Part shown: one piece after another, positions 48,657 through 56,853 of the stretch | Layout: each line of letters opens with the position of its first letter | How positions within the stretch are numbered: position 1 is the stretch's first letter | Assembly (NCBI GenBank): GCA_018816945.1 | Contig: JAHIVC010000073.1 | Location: 96,397 to 160,396 of the forward strand | Direction: 5' to 3' | From: Bacteroidota bacterium | Lineage (GTDB): Bacteria > Bacteroidota > Bacteroidia > Bacteroidales > GCA-2711565 | Length of the DNA stretch: 64,000 bases | The notes under the pieces: model-generated | What the model saw: the letters and a program-made list of their open reading frames with translations, nothing else | Databases searched by the model: none | What the model was told of the DNA's origin: nothing | Program-made: the position numbers and the translations under genes

Positions 48657-49213
48657 ATGGGTTACAAATATCAAATACATGACCAATCAAAAGCATACTA
48701 TTTAACTTTTACAGTAGTTCAATTGGTGGATGTTTTCAGCCGAAGGACATATAAAGATATTGTCATTGATAGTCTTAAGTATTGTCAAAAAAATAAGGGA
48801 TTAGTAATCTATGCATATGTAATCATGACCAATCACTTGCACCTGTTAGTCAGTGCCGATCATGAAAACTTAAGTCAATAATTGCCGATTTTAAAAAGTT
48901 TACAAACAAGGCCATCATTAGAATAATTCAGGAAGGTGATGAAAGCAGAAAAGACTGGATGCTCAATCTGTTTTCATTCGAGGCTAAAAAACATAGCCGA
49001 AATAAGTATTTTCAATTTTGGAAACAGGAGAGCCATCCGGTTGAGATTTATTCAAATACGTTTATTAAACAGAAGGTTGAGTACATTCATAATAATCCAG
49101 TAAAAGCTGGGATTGTTGAAAAACCTGAAGAATATTTATATTCCAGTGCAAGAAATTATGCTGACAAAGTAGGAATATTGGATGTGGTTCGCCTTTCGCT
49201 TTATGTTTTGTAA
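48657..49213 (+). pseudogene. REP-associated tyrosine transposase (RAYT, Y1/HUH type), frameshifted
   Basis: Two frames together make one RAYT of about 185 residues. The first (48657-48881) has YYLTFTVVQLVDVFSR and the HUH motif MTNHLHLLVS. The second picks up after about 48877 in another frame: IIADFKKFTNKAI, FWKQESHPVEIY and VEYIHNNPVKAGIV, which holds the likely catalytic Tyr. Reading AGTCAATAATTGCC as AGTCAAATAATTGCC would restore the frame, so a single A is missing in a short run. RAYTs are single-strand transposases that mobilise or maintain REP palindromes, and REPs lie on both sides here. The copy is probably inactive, unless the shift is a sequencing error. Confidence 0.88.
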
Positions 49214-49254
49214 GGGTTTTGTTACTTTTGTAGTTAAAAACTACCTATTATTTT

Positions 49255-49278
49255 GTGCGAAGTTTCCAAACTTCGCAC
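49255..49278 (+). repeat. Right REP palindrome of the RAYT element
   Basis: GTGCGAAGTTT (49255-49265), CC, AAACTTCGCAC (49268-49278): an 11-bp perfect stem identical to the left REP except for the two central bases. It lies 42 bases after the transposase stop. Confidence 0.88.
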
Positions 49279-49366
49279 AACAGGTAAAGGTTATATAAAA
49301 GAATGTTATAAAGTTAAAGTCTTGGCTTGAAACAATAAATACAGGAATTTCACACAACCCAAAATA

Positions 49367-49669
49367 TCAAATCATTTCTGTTTCATAAAGGCTCAATCTG
49401 TTTCGGAGCAAAATAATTTCATCCTGCATCGCTTTCATTCGTTGTAACAAATGAGTTATGGTCTCAATACCTTCAAGGTTAATATCCATATCATAATAAA
49501 AACCGATAAATTTTTCAACCTGCCGAAGCTGATCGGCATCAATAAACACTGCATTTTCAACTGTCATAACTTCAATCAATCCGGTTTGCTGCAAAGCGCT
49601 GATGAATGAAATTTCGATATTGTGATTGGTGCAGAATTCATCGATGGCTATAAATTTTTTTGTTTGCAT
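49367..49669 (-). CDS. cbpM: Chaperone modulator CbpM
   Basis: A 100-residue protein from the ATG at 49669 (MQTKKFIAIDEFC). An upstream start at 49708 would add 13 residues and overlap cbpA; the shorter form matches CbpM homologues better. It is a MerR-like fold: FCTNHNIEISFISALQQTGLIEV, then VFIDADQLRQVEKFIGFYYDMDINLEGIETITHLL. CbpM binds the J-domain of CbpA and blocks its DnaK co-chaperone and DNA-binding activity. It lies 16 bases after the cbpA gene, the usual cbpA-cbpM order. Confidence 0.9.
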   Translation of the reverse strand: MQTKKFIAIDEFCTNHNIEISFISALQQTGLIEVMTVENAVFIDADQLRQVEKFIGFYYDMDINLEGIETITHLLQRMKAMQDEIILLRNRLSLYETEMI

Positions 49670-49685
49670 GGCATCTGTTTTAAAA

Positions 49686-50558
49686 TTACGATTTAGACAA
49701 TTCGACAAATAATGCTTTCTGCTTATCCGTTAACTTTGTTGGAACTTTAATTTTGTAGGTCACATACAAATCTCCAAACTGCCCTTCTTTTTTATAAACC
49801 GGGAATCCTTTACCTTTTAACTTTATTTTACTACCATTTTGCGTTTCAGGTGCTACTTTTAGTTTTACTTGTCCGTTGAGGGTATCAATTGTGATTTCAC
49901 CCCCTAACACCGCAGTATATAAATTTAAATCGATTGTTGTATATAAATTATCACCCAAGCGTTTAATTTTAGGATGATTTGAAAAAGAAAATGTAATGTA
50001 TAAATCTCCATTGGGTCCGCCATTTATGCCCGAACCGCCATGTCCCCGGATTTTTATTGTTTGCCCATTTTCAATTCCGGCAGGGATTGTAATTCCAATC
50101 TTTGCTCCGTTAACTGCTAAGGTTTGTTTTTGGGTCCTGGCAGCATCAATAAGTTCAAGATGTAATTCCGCATTGAAATCCTCTCCGCGATATTTAGCCT
50201 GTCTGCCCCTGCTTCCACCCGCGGCCCCTCCAAACATCGATTCAAAAAAATCAGAAAAATCTCCGCCTGAAAATCCTGATCCGCGAGCATAGGATGATCG
50301 TTCCTGATTTTGTTTTTGCTTTTCAAATTCATCTGCATGTTGCCAGTCTTTTCCATGTAGATCGTATTTCTTCCTTTTTTCCGGATCACTCAAAACTTCA
50401 TTCGCTTCGTTAATCTGCTGAAAATTATTGTTGGCATCCTTATTATTCGGATTCAAATCGGGATGATATTTTCGGGCTAATTTCCGATAAGCGGTCTTAA
50501 CATCCTTCAGTGTTGCCGTTTTATCGATTCCCAAAATTTTATAATAGTCAATAAACAT
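49686..50558 (-). CDS. cbpA: Curved-DNA-binding DnaJ-type co-chaperone CbpA
   Basis: A 290-residue type II J-protein. The J-domain (1-70) has YHPDLNPNN with the HPD motif needed to stimulate DnaK ATPase. A Gly/Ser/Phe-rich linker (about 90-120, GSGFSGGDFSDFFESMFGG) and two C-terminal beta-barrel domains follow (VNGAKIGITIPAGIENGQTIKIRGHG; GEITIDTLNGQVKLKVAPETQNGSKIKLKGKG). No DnaJ-type Cys zinc repeats are present. With cbpM directly downstream, it is a CbpA-type chaperone rather than DnaJ itself. Confidence 0.94.
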   Translation of the reverse strand: MFIDYYKILGIDKTATLKDVKTAYRKLARKYHPDLNPNNKDANNNFQQINEANEVLSDPEKRKKYDLHGKDWQHADEFEKQKQNQERSSYARGSGFSGGDFSDFFESMFGGAAGGSRGRQAKYRGEDFNAELHLELIDAARTQKQTLAVNGAKIGITIPAGIENGQTIKIRGHGGSGINGGPNGDLYITFSFSNHPKIKRLGDNLYTTIDLNLYTAVLGGEITIDTLNGQVKLKVAPETQNGSKIKLKGKGFPVYKKEGQFGDLYVTYKIKVPTKLTDKQKALFVELSKS

Positions 50559-50854
50559 CTTGATGATATTAAGTTAGAGTTAACAATATATTGAATAAAC
50601 GTAAAGATAATAAATGCTTAAGCTTTAAGCTATTCTCGATTTTCAATCTTCTTCCAAAATTCAGTTTTAGCCGCCGGCGCAAACATCCACTTTCAGGCTC
50701 TCTATTCTTGCTTTAAAAAAAGAAAAGGCACGGACAACCAGCCTACGGCTGGCTAGCATGTCCGCACCAGTGGGGAGCTAATTCATGCCTATGGCATATA
50801 AATTTGGAAACTTTGCACAACAGAGAAGGTAAAAGTTTGAAAGGATGTGCCTTC
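50559..50854. other. Intergenic region with hairpin and REP half-site
   Basis: There is no gene in this 296-base gap upstream of cbpA. It holds a two-part hairpin at 50731-50764 (CGGACA/TGTCCG outside, CCAGCC/GGCTGG inside around TAC) and a degenerate half of the RAYT REP at 50803-50823 (TTTGGAAACTTTGCACAACAG). The hairpin lies downstream of the minus-strand lipoprotein gene. Confidence 0.6.
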
Positions 50855-51202
50855 TCAACGATTACGCTTACCCTTTCCATTTCTGTTATTCCCCTTACTC
50901 TTTTTGTCTAGCTTCTGCCATTTTCCCGGAACCCAATAATGACCCCGTGGACTTGCTTGCCAATGACCGGTAATGAAGGTCCGGCTTTGGTGTGGTCTCT
51001 GCCAATAGCCATTTTGCTGAACATACATGTGGCTTTGACGATTATATGTCCAATTCCCGTCTGTCCATATATGTAGATCGCTTGGGCGTTGTGGCCTGGA
51101 ATATTCACGGTATGCCGGAACTGTTGCTACATATCTGGATGCACAGCTGTTAAATAGCAATCCGATTCCTGCTAAACTACCTATGAAAATGACCTTTTTC
51201 AT
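50855..51202 (-). CDS. YXWGXW-type repeat lipoprotein
   Basis: From the ATG at 51202 the product is 115 residues with a lipoprotein signal (MKKVIFIGSLAGIGLLFNSC, 20 residues). The same frame is open up to an ATG at 51307, which would add 35 residues without a signal sequence, so the shorter start is preferred. The mature part has repeats of aromatic-Gly-Trp type: WTDGNWTYN, YVQQNGYWQRP, FITGHWQASPRGHYWVPGKWQ, and ends in a Lys/Asn/Gly/Arg-rich tail. YXWGXW proteins are small envelope proteins of unknown role. The basic tail could bind nucleic acid or acidic polysaccharide. Confidence 0.78.
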   Translation of the reverse strand: MKKVIFIGSLAGIGLLFNSCASRYVATVPAYREYSRPQRPSDLHIWTDGNWTYNRQSHMYVQQNGYWQRPHQSRTFITGHWQASPRGHYWVPGKWQKLDKKSKGNNRNGKGKRNR

Positions 51203-51451
51203 GCTTTTACCGATCTTAGTAATAAAACCGGTTTCATTTGAAATCAATAATGGTTTAAATTTATTTGCATCCTGAAAACCTTTTGATAAAACATCTTCAT
51301 TTTTCATAATAATTAATTTTATTTTGTGACTTAGTAATCACAAGAGTACAAATATGGAGTCTTTAATTTCAGGGAGTGTTACACGATTTCAGAAAAAATT
51401 TACATGATTCACACATTTAGTTCAACCCCTATAATATAGGATCTTAGTCTT

Positions 51452-54400
51452 TTACCTGATTTTAATATCAATCCCTGAATTCAACTTTACCTGATTAAAA
51501 TTATCCAACTTAAAAACCAAACGAATTCTTTCTTTGAATGAACCGGTAACCGATTCAATATTTCCGGAAACAAGCAATGGAACATAGATCTCAAAAAAGT
51601 TCCATAATCCTGCTTTTATGCCAGCTTCATAAAAAAATGGCGAATCATGTCCGTTTCCGGCACCATGGTCGTTCAATAAAAAGTTAACAAAGGGTTTAAC
51701 CGGTATCTTAACGAGATTTCCAGGCAAACTGCTTATGAAAGACAAAGAAATCAGCCACTGGCTATATCCAAGCTTATCGTTAACCGGCGACACCAAACCT
51801 CCTTCGGTAATGCTCATCTGCCTCGACCAAAAAGTTGTTGGAAAAACACTGAAACGGTCAGGATAGGTTCCTTGGAAAAGGTATTGTTCAGGTCCGCTTC
51901 TGCCACTTGCGGAAAGTGAATAAAACGGAATATCCGGATTATCTCTCAACATTGTTCCTGCAAATAACCTGATATCCAAACCATTTTTCTTTCCCGAATA
52001 GCTAAATTTATAATTAAGTACTACAGATGTTTTCAGAAACGACTTACTGTATTCGCCAGAAACCAACAGGTTGAAGGGATTGACCGCGCGAGTGTTTTCC
52101 AACTGGTATCCAAGTTGCAGATAAGAATTGTTCCCGACCTTCTCCTGACGTTCAATCTGAAAAAGGCTTGATGCTTCGATATAATTCCCAAATGCCATTT
52201 GCGTTAATGGAATATTCATTTTATCAGTCCTGAAATAAACTTTTAATCCAGCCTTCAGCATGTGATAGTTTTGGTTACCGGGAGCACCAAATTGCGTTCC
52301 TTCTAATGAAATTGTGGCCTTTCTGATGAGTTTCTCGTAGGGCGTAATATTGTATGAAATTTTTCCAAATCCGGCTAAACCAGAACCTTTGAATGTAAAA
52401 AATGGGATCACAAAATATTCAAATGGTTTTGGCGTAAGAAATCCATTATGCAAAGCGATACCAATCATAAAACCATTTTCGAGGGTCCAGTTAAATGCAG
52501 GAAAATACATCAACTGTCTTTTTTCGGGATCTTCCAGAGAAAAGTAGAGCTGGGATCGGATGGGGTCAGCTTTTCTAAAAATTCCAGATGTTTGGATGTT
52601 ATTATTAAGTCTGAATAATTCAGGGGTAACATGCTCCGGGTCAATTTTTAGTTCGGAATAATTACCTTCAGGAATATTTATCCATTGCTGACCTTTAAAA
52701 CCATCAACCCATTTCTCAAAACAGATCGAATCACCCTTCATACCGGCTATCAAGAATGGGGATTCCAATTCACCATTATTTTTCACAAGCAGTTGTTGAT
52801 TCACAAAACGAACCACTTTGTAGTCCATCCGTTTGGTTGTGCCAATGAAATCAATAAAAAACCAAGTCAGGTCCTTGCCAGTAGATAATTCAAATGATTC
52901 GTGCAGATCCTCCGGTTGGGGATGCATGAATTTCCATTTGTTGTAGTAATCATGCATAGCAGAATCATAAATGGAATCTCCAAGATAGGCCCTCAAATAG
53001 TTAAACCCCATTCCTGCTTTATTATAAATAATTAGGCTATAATTCAAGGTGCTGTAGTCTGATGCCTTCAAATTAATGGGTTGTTCGAGATTATCACGAG
53101 CTTGCGAAACCCATTCGAGTTCCTGCATCAGCTTAACCGGCATTTTGTCAATATGAAAAAAATTTGCCAGTTTCTTGTTATTAAGATAAACCTCCCAAAG
53201 CTTTTTTTCAGGATATCTTTCGTTCATGTATCGCACCTCATTCGAGCTGGTGATACCTTCATCCATAAAAGGGTATCCTCGTTCATCCGTTCCAAGTGCA
53301 CTATAAAACCAGCAATGGCCTATTTCGTGAGCGATCACCTCATCCAAGGAATAGGCATCCTCTGCCCAGCCAATCACCGTAATACCGGGATACTCCATCC
53401 CGTCGCCAGCACTAAGGGCACTTTGAACAGCCGTAAAATTTTGATACGGATAATCACCATTCCATTTCGAAAAAGATGAGATTGCACTATTCACATAAGG
53501 TATGGCATCTTTCCAAAGGTTAGCCTGCTGATCGGTAAACATCACCCAAGTGCTTACTTCCCTGCCGGAGTCGGGAAGCTTCACTTTCCCTTTCAATACA
53601 TGGAACCGCTTATCAGCGAACCATGCGAAATCGTGAATCTGATTTTCAGTATATCGCAAGGTTTTCATCTTTTCTGATGAAGGAGGAAATTCGGCTTCTT
53701 TTGCACTTAAGGTTATCATCCAGGTTGTGTCGGCAGCAAGCCGATCAAGCATTTCCGCTTCCAGATGGTTTTGCAGATTTCCGGTGGCACCCACTATATA
53801 ATTAGCCGGAAGAGTAATGCTTACCTCAAAACTTCCAAATTCTGAATAGAATTCCCCCTGATCCTGATTGGACATGTGATGCCAGCCGGATTTATCATAT
53901 ACCGCCGGTTTAGGATACCATTGAGTAATTTGGTAAGATTCCCCGATATGGCCCAATCTTGAAGTCACTCCTTTGGGGATTTTAACATGAAAAGGGGTGG
54001 AAATTTGCAGAGTGTCACCAGGTATTAGATCTTCATTAAGCCATATCCGGCATATATCAGGCTGATCCGGCAATAAGTTCCATTTTACCTGTCGATTATC
54101 TACGCTAAAGTCCAATGAATCGATGTATCCTCTCAATTCGGGATCATTGAACAGCTTTTGTTTTCCATTTAAACTTAGTAATTGTTTGGCTAATTCGGTG
54201 TTATTATTGGAATAACCATTCGGCCACAGATGAAAATAGATGAATCTAAGGGTATCGGGAGAGTTGTTGATGTACTCAACTGTTTCGAATGCATTTAATT
54301 CATGAAGCTTATCATTGAGTGTAACCTTTATCCTGTAATTGACCTCTTGCTGAAAATACTCCTGTGAAAGAGCATCAGAAAAAGACCCGATAATAATGAA

Positions 54401-54520
54401 CCCGAATATCAATAGTTGCGTGAATCTGCGAGAGTAGAAAAACCTCTTCAAATAATTTAAGTATGATCGTTTTTTTTGCATTTCTGTTGATAAAATATTC
54501 ACCATAGAATAATGAGCCAC
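51452..54520 (-). CDS. M1-family metallopeptidase with predicted C-terminal outer-membrane beta-barrel
   Basis: The frame is 1022 residues from the start at 54520; M14 (54481) may be the real start. A signal anchor is at about 34-52. The M1 peptidase part has GDGMEYPGI (372-380, the GxMEN-like exopeptidase motif with Tyr for Asn) and HEIGHCW (398-404) with E421 as third zinc ligand (FMDEG). From about residue 680 to the end the sequence alternates as in barrels: FEYFVIPFFTFKG, FGKISYNITPYEK, LLVSGEYSKSFLKTSVVLNYKF, with a final strand KLNSGIDIKIR. This suggests a protease displayed on or under the outer membrane. It is the unusual feature of the protein. The barrel is a prediction from pattern only. 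Confidence 0.87.
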   Translation of the reverse strand: MAHYSMVNILSTEMQKKRSYLNYLKRFFYSRRFTQLLIFGFIIIGSFSDALSQEYFQQEVNYRIKVTLNDKLHELNAFETVEYINNSPDTLRFIYFHLWPNGYSNNNTELAKQLLSLNGKQKLFNDPELRGYIDSLDFSVDNRQVKWNLLPDQPDICRIWLNEDLIPGDTLQISTPFHVKIPKGVTSRLGHIGESYQITQWYPKPAVYDKSGWHHMSNQDQGEFYSEFGSFEVSITLPANYIVGATGNLQNHLEAEMLDRLAADTTWMITLSAKEAEFPPSSEKMKTLRYTENQIHDFAWFADKRFHVLKGKVKLPDSGREVSTWVMFTDQQANLWKDAIPYVNSAISSFSKWNGDYPYQNFTAVQSALSAGDGMEYPGITVIGWAEDAYSLDEVIAHEIGHCWFYSALGTDERGYPFMDEGITSSNEVRYMNERYPEKKLWEVYLNNKKLANFFHIDKMPVKLMQELEWVSQARDNLEQPINLKASDYSTLNYSLIIYNKAGMGFNYLRAYLGDSIYDSAMHDYYNKWKFMHPQPEDLHESFELSTGKDLTWFFIDFIGTTKRMDYKVVRFVNQQLLVKNNGELESPFLIAGMKGDSICFEKWVDGFKGQQWINIPEGNYSELKIDPEHVTPELFRLNNNIQTSGIFRKADPIRSQLYFSLEDPEKRQLMYFPAFNWTLENGFMIGIALHNGFLTPKPFEYFVIPFFTFKGSGLAGFGKISYNITPYEKLIRKATISLEGTQFGAPGNQNYHMLKAGLKVYFRTDKMNIPLTQMAFGNYIEASSLFQIERQEKVGNNSYLQLGYQLENTRAVNPFNLLVSGEYSKSFLKTSVVLNYKFSYSGKKNGLDIRLFAGTMLRDNPDIPFYSLSASGRSGPEQYLFQGTYPDRFSVFPTTFWSRQMSITEGGLVSPVNDKLGYSQWLISLSFISSLPGNLVKIPVKPFVNFLLNDHGAGNGHDSPFFYEAGIKAGLWNFFEIYVPLLVSGNIESVTGSFKERIRLVFKLDNFNQVKLNSGIDIKIR

Positions 54521-54562
54521 TCAATTTTGGAACTGTTATCGGATCCGGCAGACTGTAAAAAT

Positions 54563-54593
54563 AAATATGCAATACAAATCGTATTGCATATTT
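54563..54593 (-). terminator. Rho-independent terminator for the small membrane protein gene
   Basis: AAATATGCAATAC (54563-54575) and GTATTGCATATTT (54581-54593) form a perfect 13-bp stem with a 5-base loop. On the minus strand it is followed by ATTTTTACAG, a U-tract. It lies 86 bases after the stop at 54680. Confidence 0.8.
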
Positions 54594-54679
54594 TAATGAG
54601 AGAAGCCATAGGGAATATTTATTTGCTAATTTCTTCAGCAATGATGACTATTCTCCCAAATTGATAAGAAAGTGATTAA

Positions 54680-55012
54680 TTAGAGTAAAAGGATGAGCAA
54701 AATAATAATTAAAAGTGTGCTACCGCCAATATAAACGACAGAACCACTTTTTCGAACATTTTTCTTGATCTCTCTGCTTTCTTTTCTCAACTCACTCTTT
54801 TCGGTAACAGACATTCCTGATTTATCTGTACTTCTGATTTCTTCAACACGGTTTTTTAAACGACTAACCTCTTCTGTAGTTAGTTTATTATCCGTTTTGA
54901 TTGGAATGGCAGGATTCTCCGAAACTGATTTCTGATCAGTATTAACTGCAAATGATGTTATTGAACCCAATGTGAAAATCATTAAGATTGCAACAAAAAT
55001 TGTTTTTTTCAT
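54680..55012 (-). CDS. Small membrane protein, unknown function
   Basis: A 110-residue protein with a signal peptide (1-22, ending TSFAV), a charged helical middle (TTEEVSRLKNRVEEIRSTDKSGMSVTEKSELRKE) and a C-terminal helix of about 18 residues (YIGGSTLLIIILLILLL) ending at the stop. It resembles small Bacteroidota envelope proteins I have seen with a similar tail, but no function is known. The charged segment may be a coiled coil. A perfect terminator follows, so it appears monocistronic. Confidence 0.72.
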   Translation of the reverse strand: MKKTIFVAILMIFTLGSITSFAVNTDQKSVSENPAIPIKTDNKLTTEEVSRLKNRVEEIRSTDKSGMSVTEKSELRKESREIKKNVRKSGSVVYIGGSTLLIIILLILLL

Positions 55013-55142
55013 TTTACCTTTTTTTATTTATAATTATGTCGATAAAAGTAAAGGATATCGCATTTTAACTTGTTACATAATTCTGTAAAAAAGTTACATA
55101 AATAACACATTTTTTCGGTGGATTATCAAATCAAAGCAGAAT

Positions 55143-55208
55143 TGGTTCGCATTTCTCTTTATGTTTTGAGAGGGTTTTGTTACTTTTGTCGTTGAAAACT
55201 ACCTTTAA
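55143..55208 (+). repeat. Relic of a RAYT element's 3' end
   Basis: By eye about 58 of 66 bases match 49185-49250, which spans the last codons of the RAYT gene and its downstream flank. The frame still reads VRISLYVL where the RAYT has VRLSLYVL, but the stop is changed. No REP palindrome and no upstream transposase sequence remain. The gap 55013-55317 otherwise holds only the promoter below. Confidence 0.78.
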
Positions 55209-55264
55209 TTAGATATAAAAAAGGGATGACTTCTGTAAAGAGGGCGCCGTCCCCATTTTTAAAT

Positions 55265-55299
55265 TTTGGTTTCACGAATAAAATTACCTCCTATCTTTG
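55265..55299 (+). promoter_or_regulatory. Candidate promoter of the menaquinone cluster
   Basis: TTTG (55265-55268), a 23-base spacer and TATCTTTG (55292-55299) match the Bacteroidota promoter pattern 18 bases before the ATG at 55318. It would drive the whole men run. Confidence 0.5.
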
Positions 55300-55317
55300 T
55301 AAAAAATAAGCACAGAG

Positions 55318-55734
55318 ATGATTGATTTAAATTCCAGCCTTGATGAGTTAAACAATTTCAATGATAATACCTTAATGTCTCAATTGGGGATCGAATATTT
55401 GGAAATAGCCGATGGATTTGTTAGAGCTAAAATGCCGGTTGATCACCGAACCATGCAACCCATGGGAATTTTACATGGCGGAGCCAGCCTTGCACTTGCC
55501 GAAACCATTGGCAGTATGGGTTCTGCGTTAATGGTTGATTTGTCGAAATTTGATGTGCGTGGAGCTTCAATCAGCGCGAACCATGTTGGCAGCATTCGCG
55601 AAGGCTTTGTTTATGGAAATGCCAAATTGGTTCACAAAGGGAAATACACCCATGTGTGGGATATCGTAATTACCGATGAGAATGAGCGCAGGATTTCAAT
55701 CAGTCGCCTCACCAATATGATCATTAAAAAATAA
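55318..55734 (+). CDS. Hotdog-fold thioesterase, PaaI type, likely 1,4-dihydroxy-2-naphthoyl-CoA thioesterase
   Basis: A 138-residue hotdog protein: MPVDHRTMQPMGILHGGASLALAETIGSMGS (39-69) contains the HGG motif and the catalytic-type Glu. PaaI-type hotdog enzymes hydrolyse aryl-CoA thioesters. Directly before menF, with a 2-base gap, the expected role is release of 1,4-dihydroxy-2-naphthoate (MenI). The length and motif fit. MenI is inferred from position, but the context is strong. Confidence 0.85.
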   Translation: MIDLNSSLDELNNFNDNTLMSQLGIEYLEIADGFVRAKMPVDHRTMQPMGILHGGASLALAETIGSMGSALMVDLSKFDVRGASISANHVGSIREGFVYGNAKLVHKGKYTHVWDIVITDENERRISISRLTNMIIKK

Positions 55735-55736
55735 AA

Positions 55737-56840
55737 ATGGAAAATCGAATTGATTATTCATTTATTGAGAAATGCATCGAAAACCGTATTTGTTTTGCGG
55801 CATATACCTTGCCTGATTATAACGAATTTTCAATCATCCTTCAACGGTCGGCCCATCCGCTAAAGTTTAATGTTACCGACAATTATTCCAATTATAAAGG
55901 ATTTATCCTTGCTCCTTTTGACACTACCATTGCCGACAAACTTTTGATTGTTGATGACTTTTTACTTACAGAAAACGAAGTAAATGTTGATGCCTGGGAT
56001 TTTGTAAAAACCACCCTTCCCCATAAAAAATATTTGCACGAATTGCCCTTAGCTACTCCATATGTCACTTATCTGCAGCAATTTGATGATTTTATTTCCG
56101 ATTTAACCAACAGAAGGGCTAAAAAAATTGTATTATCGAGGGTAATTACAAGCTATAAAAAAGAGTTTGTTTCGTTTTCTGAGCTTTTCAGGATTCTTAA
56201 TAATAAATATCCGAACACCTTTAATTATCTATTTTACACCCCTTATAGCGGACTTTGGATGGGTGCCACCCCTGAGCAACTATTAAGGATAAACAGTGAA
56301 GAAGCAACAACAGTCGCTTTAGCTGGAACACAAGTCTTGAGAAATATCGAACTAAACAAATATGAATGGGGCGATAAAGAAAGAGAGGAGCAACAATTTG
56401 TTGTGGATCATGTCGAGAAAACGATCCGGAAATACACCCTGGATGAAAAGATAAAAAAATCTACGCAAACTATAAAAGCCGCCAAAGCTGTTCATCTCGA
56501 AACATCATTTACGTTTAATGCTCATCCTATTTCTGAACGATTGAATGAATTTCTGGATGACCTTCACCCGACACCGGCTGTTTGTGGGGTCCCTAAATCT
56601 TCAGCATTAAAACTAATTAATGAAACAGAACATCACGACCGGGAATTTTATTCCGGATTTTTAGGCCCATTAAACATTCATCTAAAAACAGATTTATTTG
56701 TAAATTTAAGATGTTTAAAAGCTGAAGGAAATAATCTCTCTTTATTTGTGGGCGGTGGAATCACACTAAGTTCAAAAGCTCAAAGCGAATGGGACGAGAC
56801 AGCATTAAAAGCTCAAACTTTATTATCGCTCATTAACTAA
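55737..56840 (+). CDS. menF: Isochorismate synthase
   Basis: A 367-residue chorismate-binding enzyme that makes isochorismate for menaquinone. The core has RRAKKIVLSRVI, MGATPEQLLRI, ALAGTQVL, ETSFTFNAHPISERLNEFLDDLHPTPAVCGVPK and FVGGGITLSSKAQSEWDET. The length is at the short end of the family. It lies between the hotdog thioesterase and menD with short gaps (2 and 13 bases). The order supports MenF over the siderophore isochorismate synthase EntC. Confidence 0.92.
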   Translation: MENRIDYSFIEKCIENRICFAAYTLPDYNEFSIILQRSAHPLKFNVTDNYSNYKGFILAPFDTTIADKLLIVDDFLLTENEVNVDAWDFVKTTLPHKKYLHELPLATPYVTYLQQFDDFISDLTNRRAKKIVLSRVITSYKKEFVSFSELFRILNNKYPNTFNYLFYTPYSGLWMGATPEQLLRINSEEATTVALAGTQVLRNIELNKYEWGDKEREEQQFVVDHVEKTIRKYTLDEKIKKSTQTIKAAKAVHLETSFTFNAHPISERLNEFLDDLHPTPAVCGVPKSSALKLINETEHHDREFYSGFLGPLNIHLKTDLFVNLRCLKAEGNNLSLFVGGGITLSSKAQSEWDETALKAQTLLSLIN

Positions 56841-56853
56841 AGATTTTATTTGA

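Noticed and set aside
49670..49708. Longer start for cbpM
   Set aside because: It would overlap cbpA and add 13 residues before the usual MQTKK-type N-terminus.
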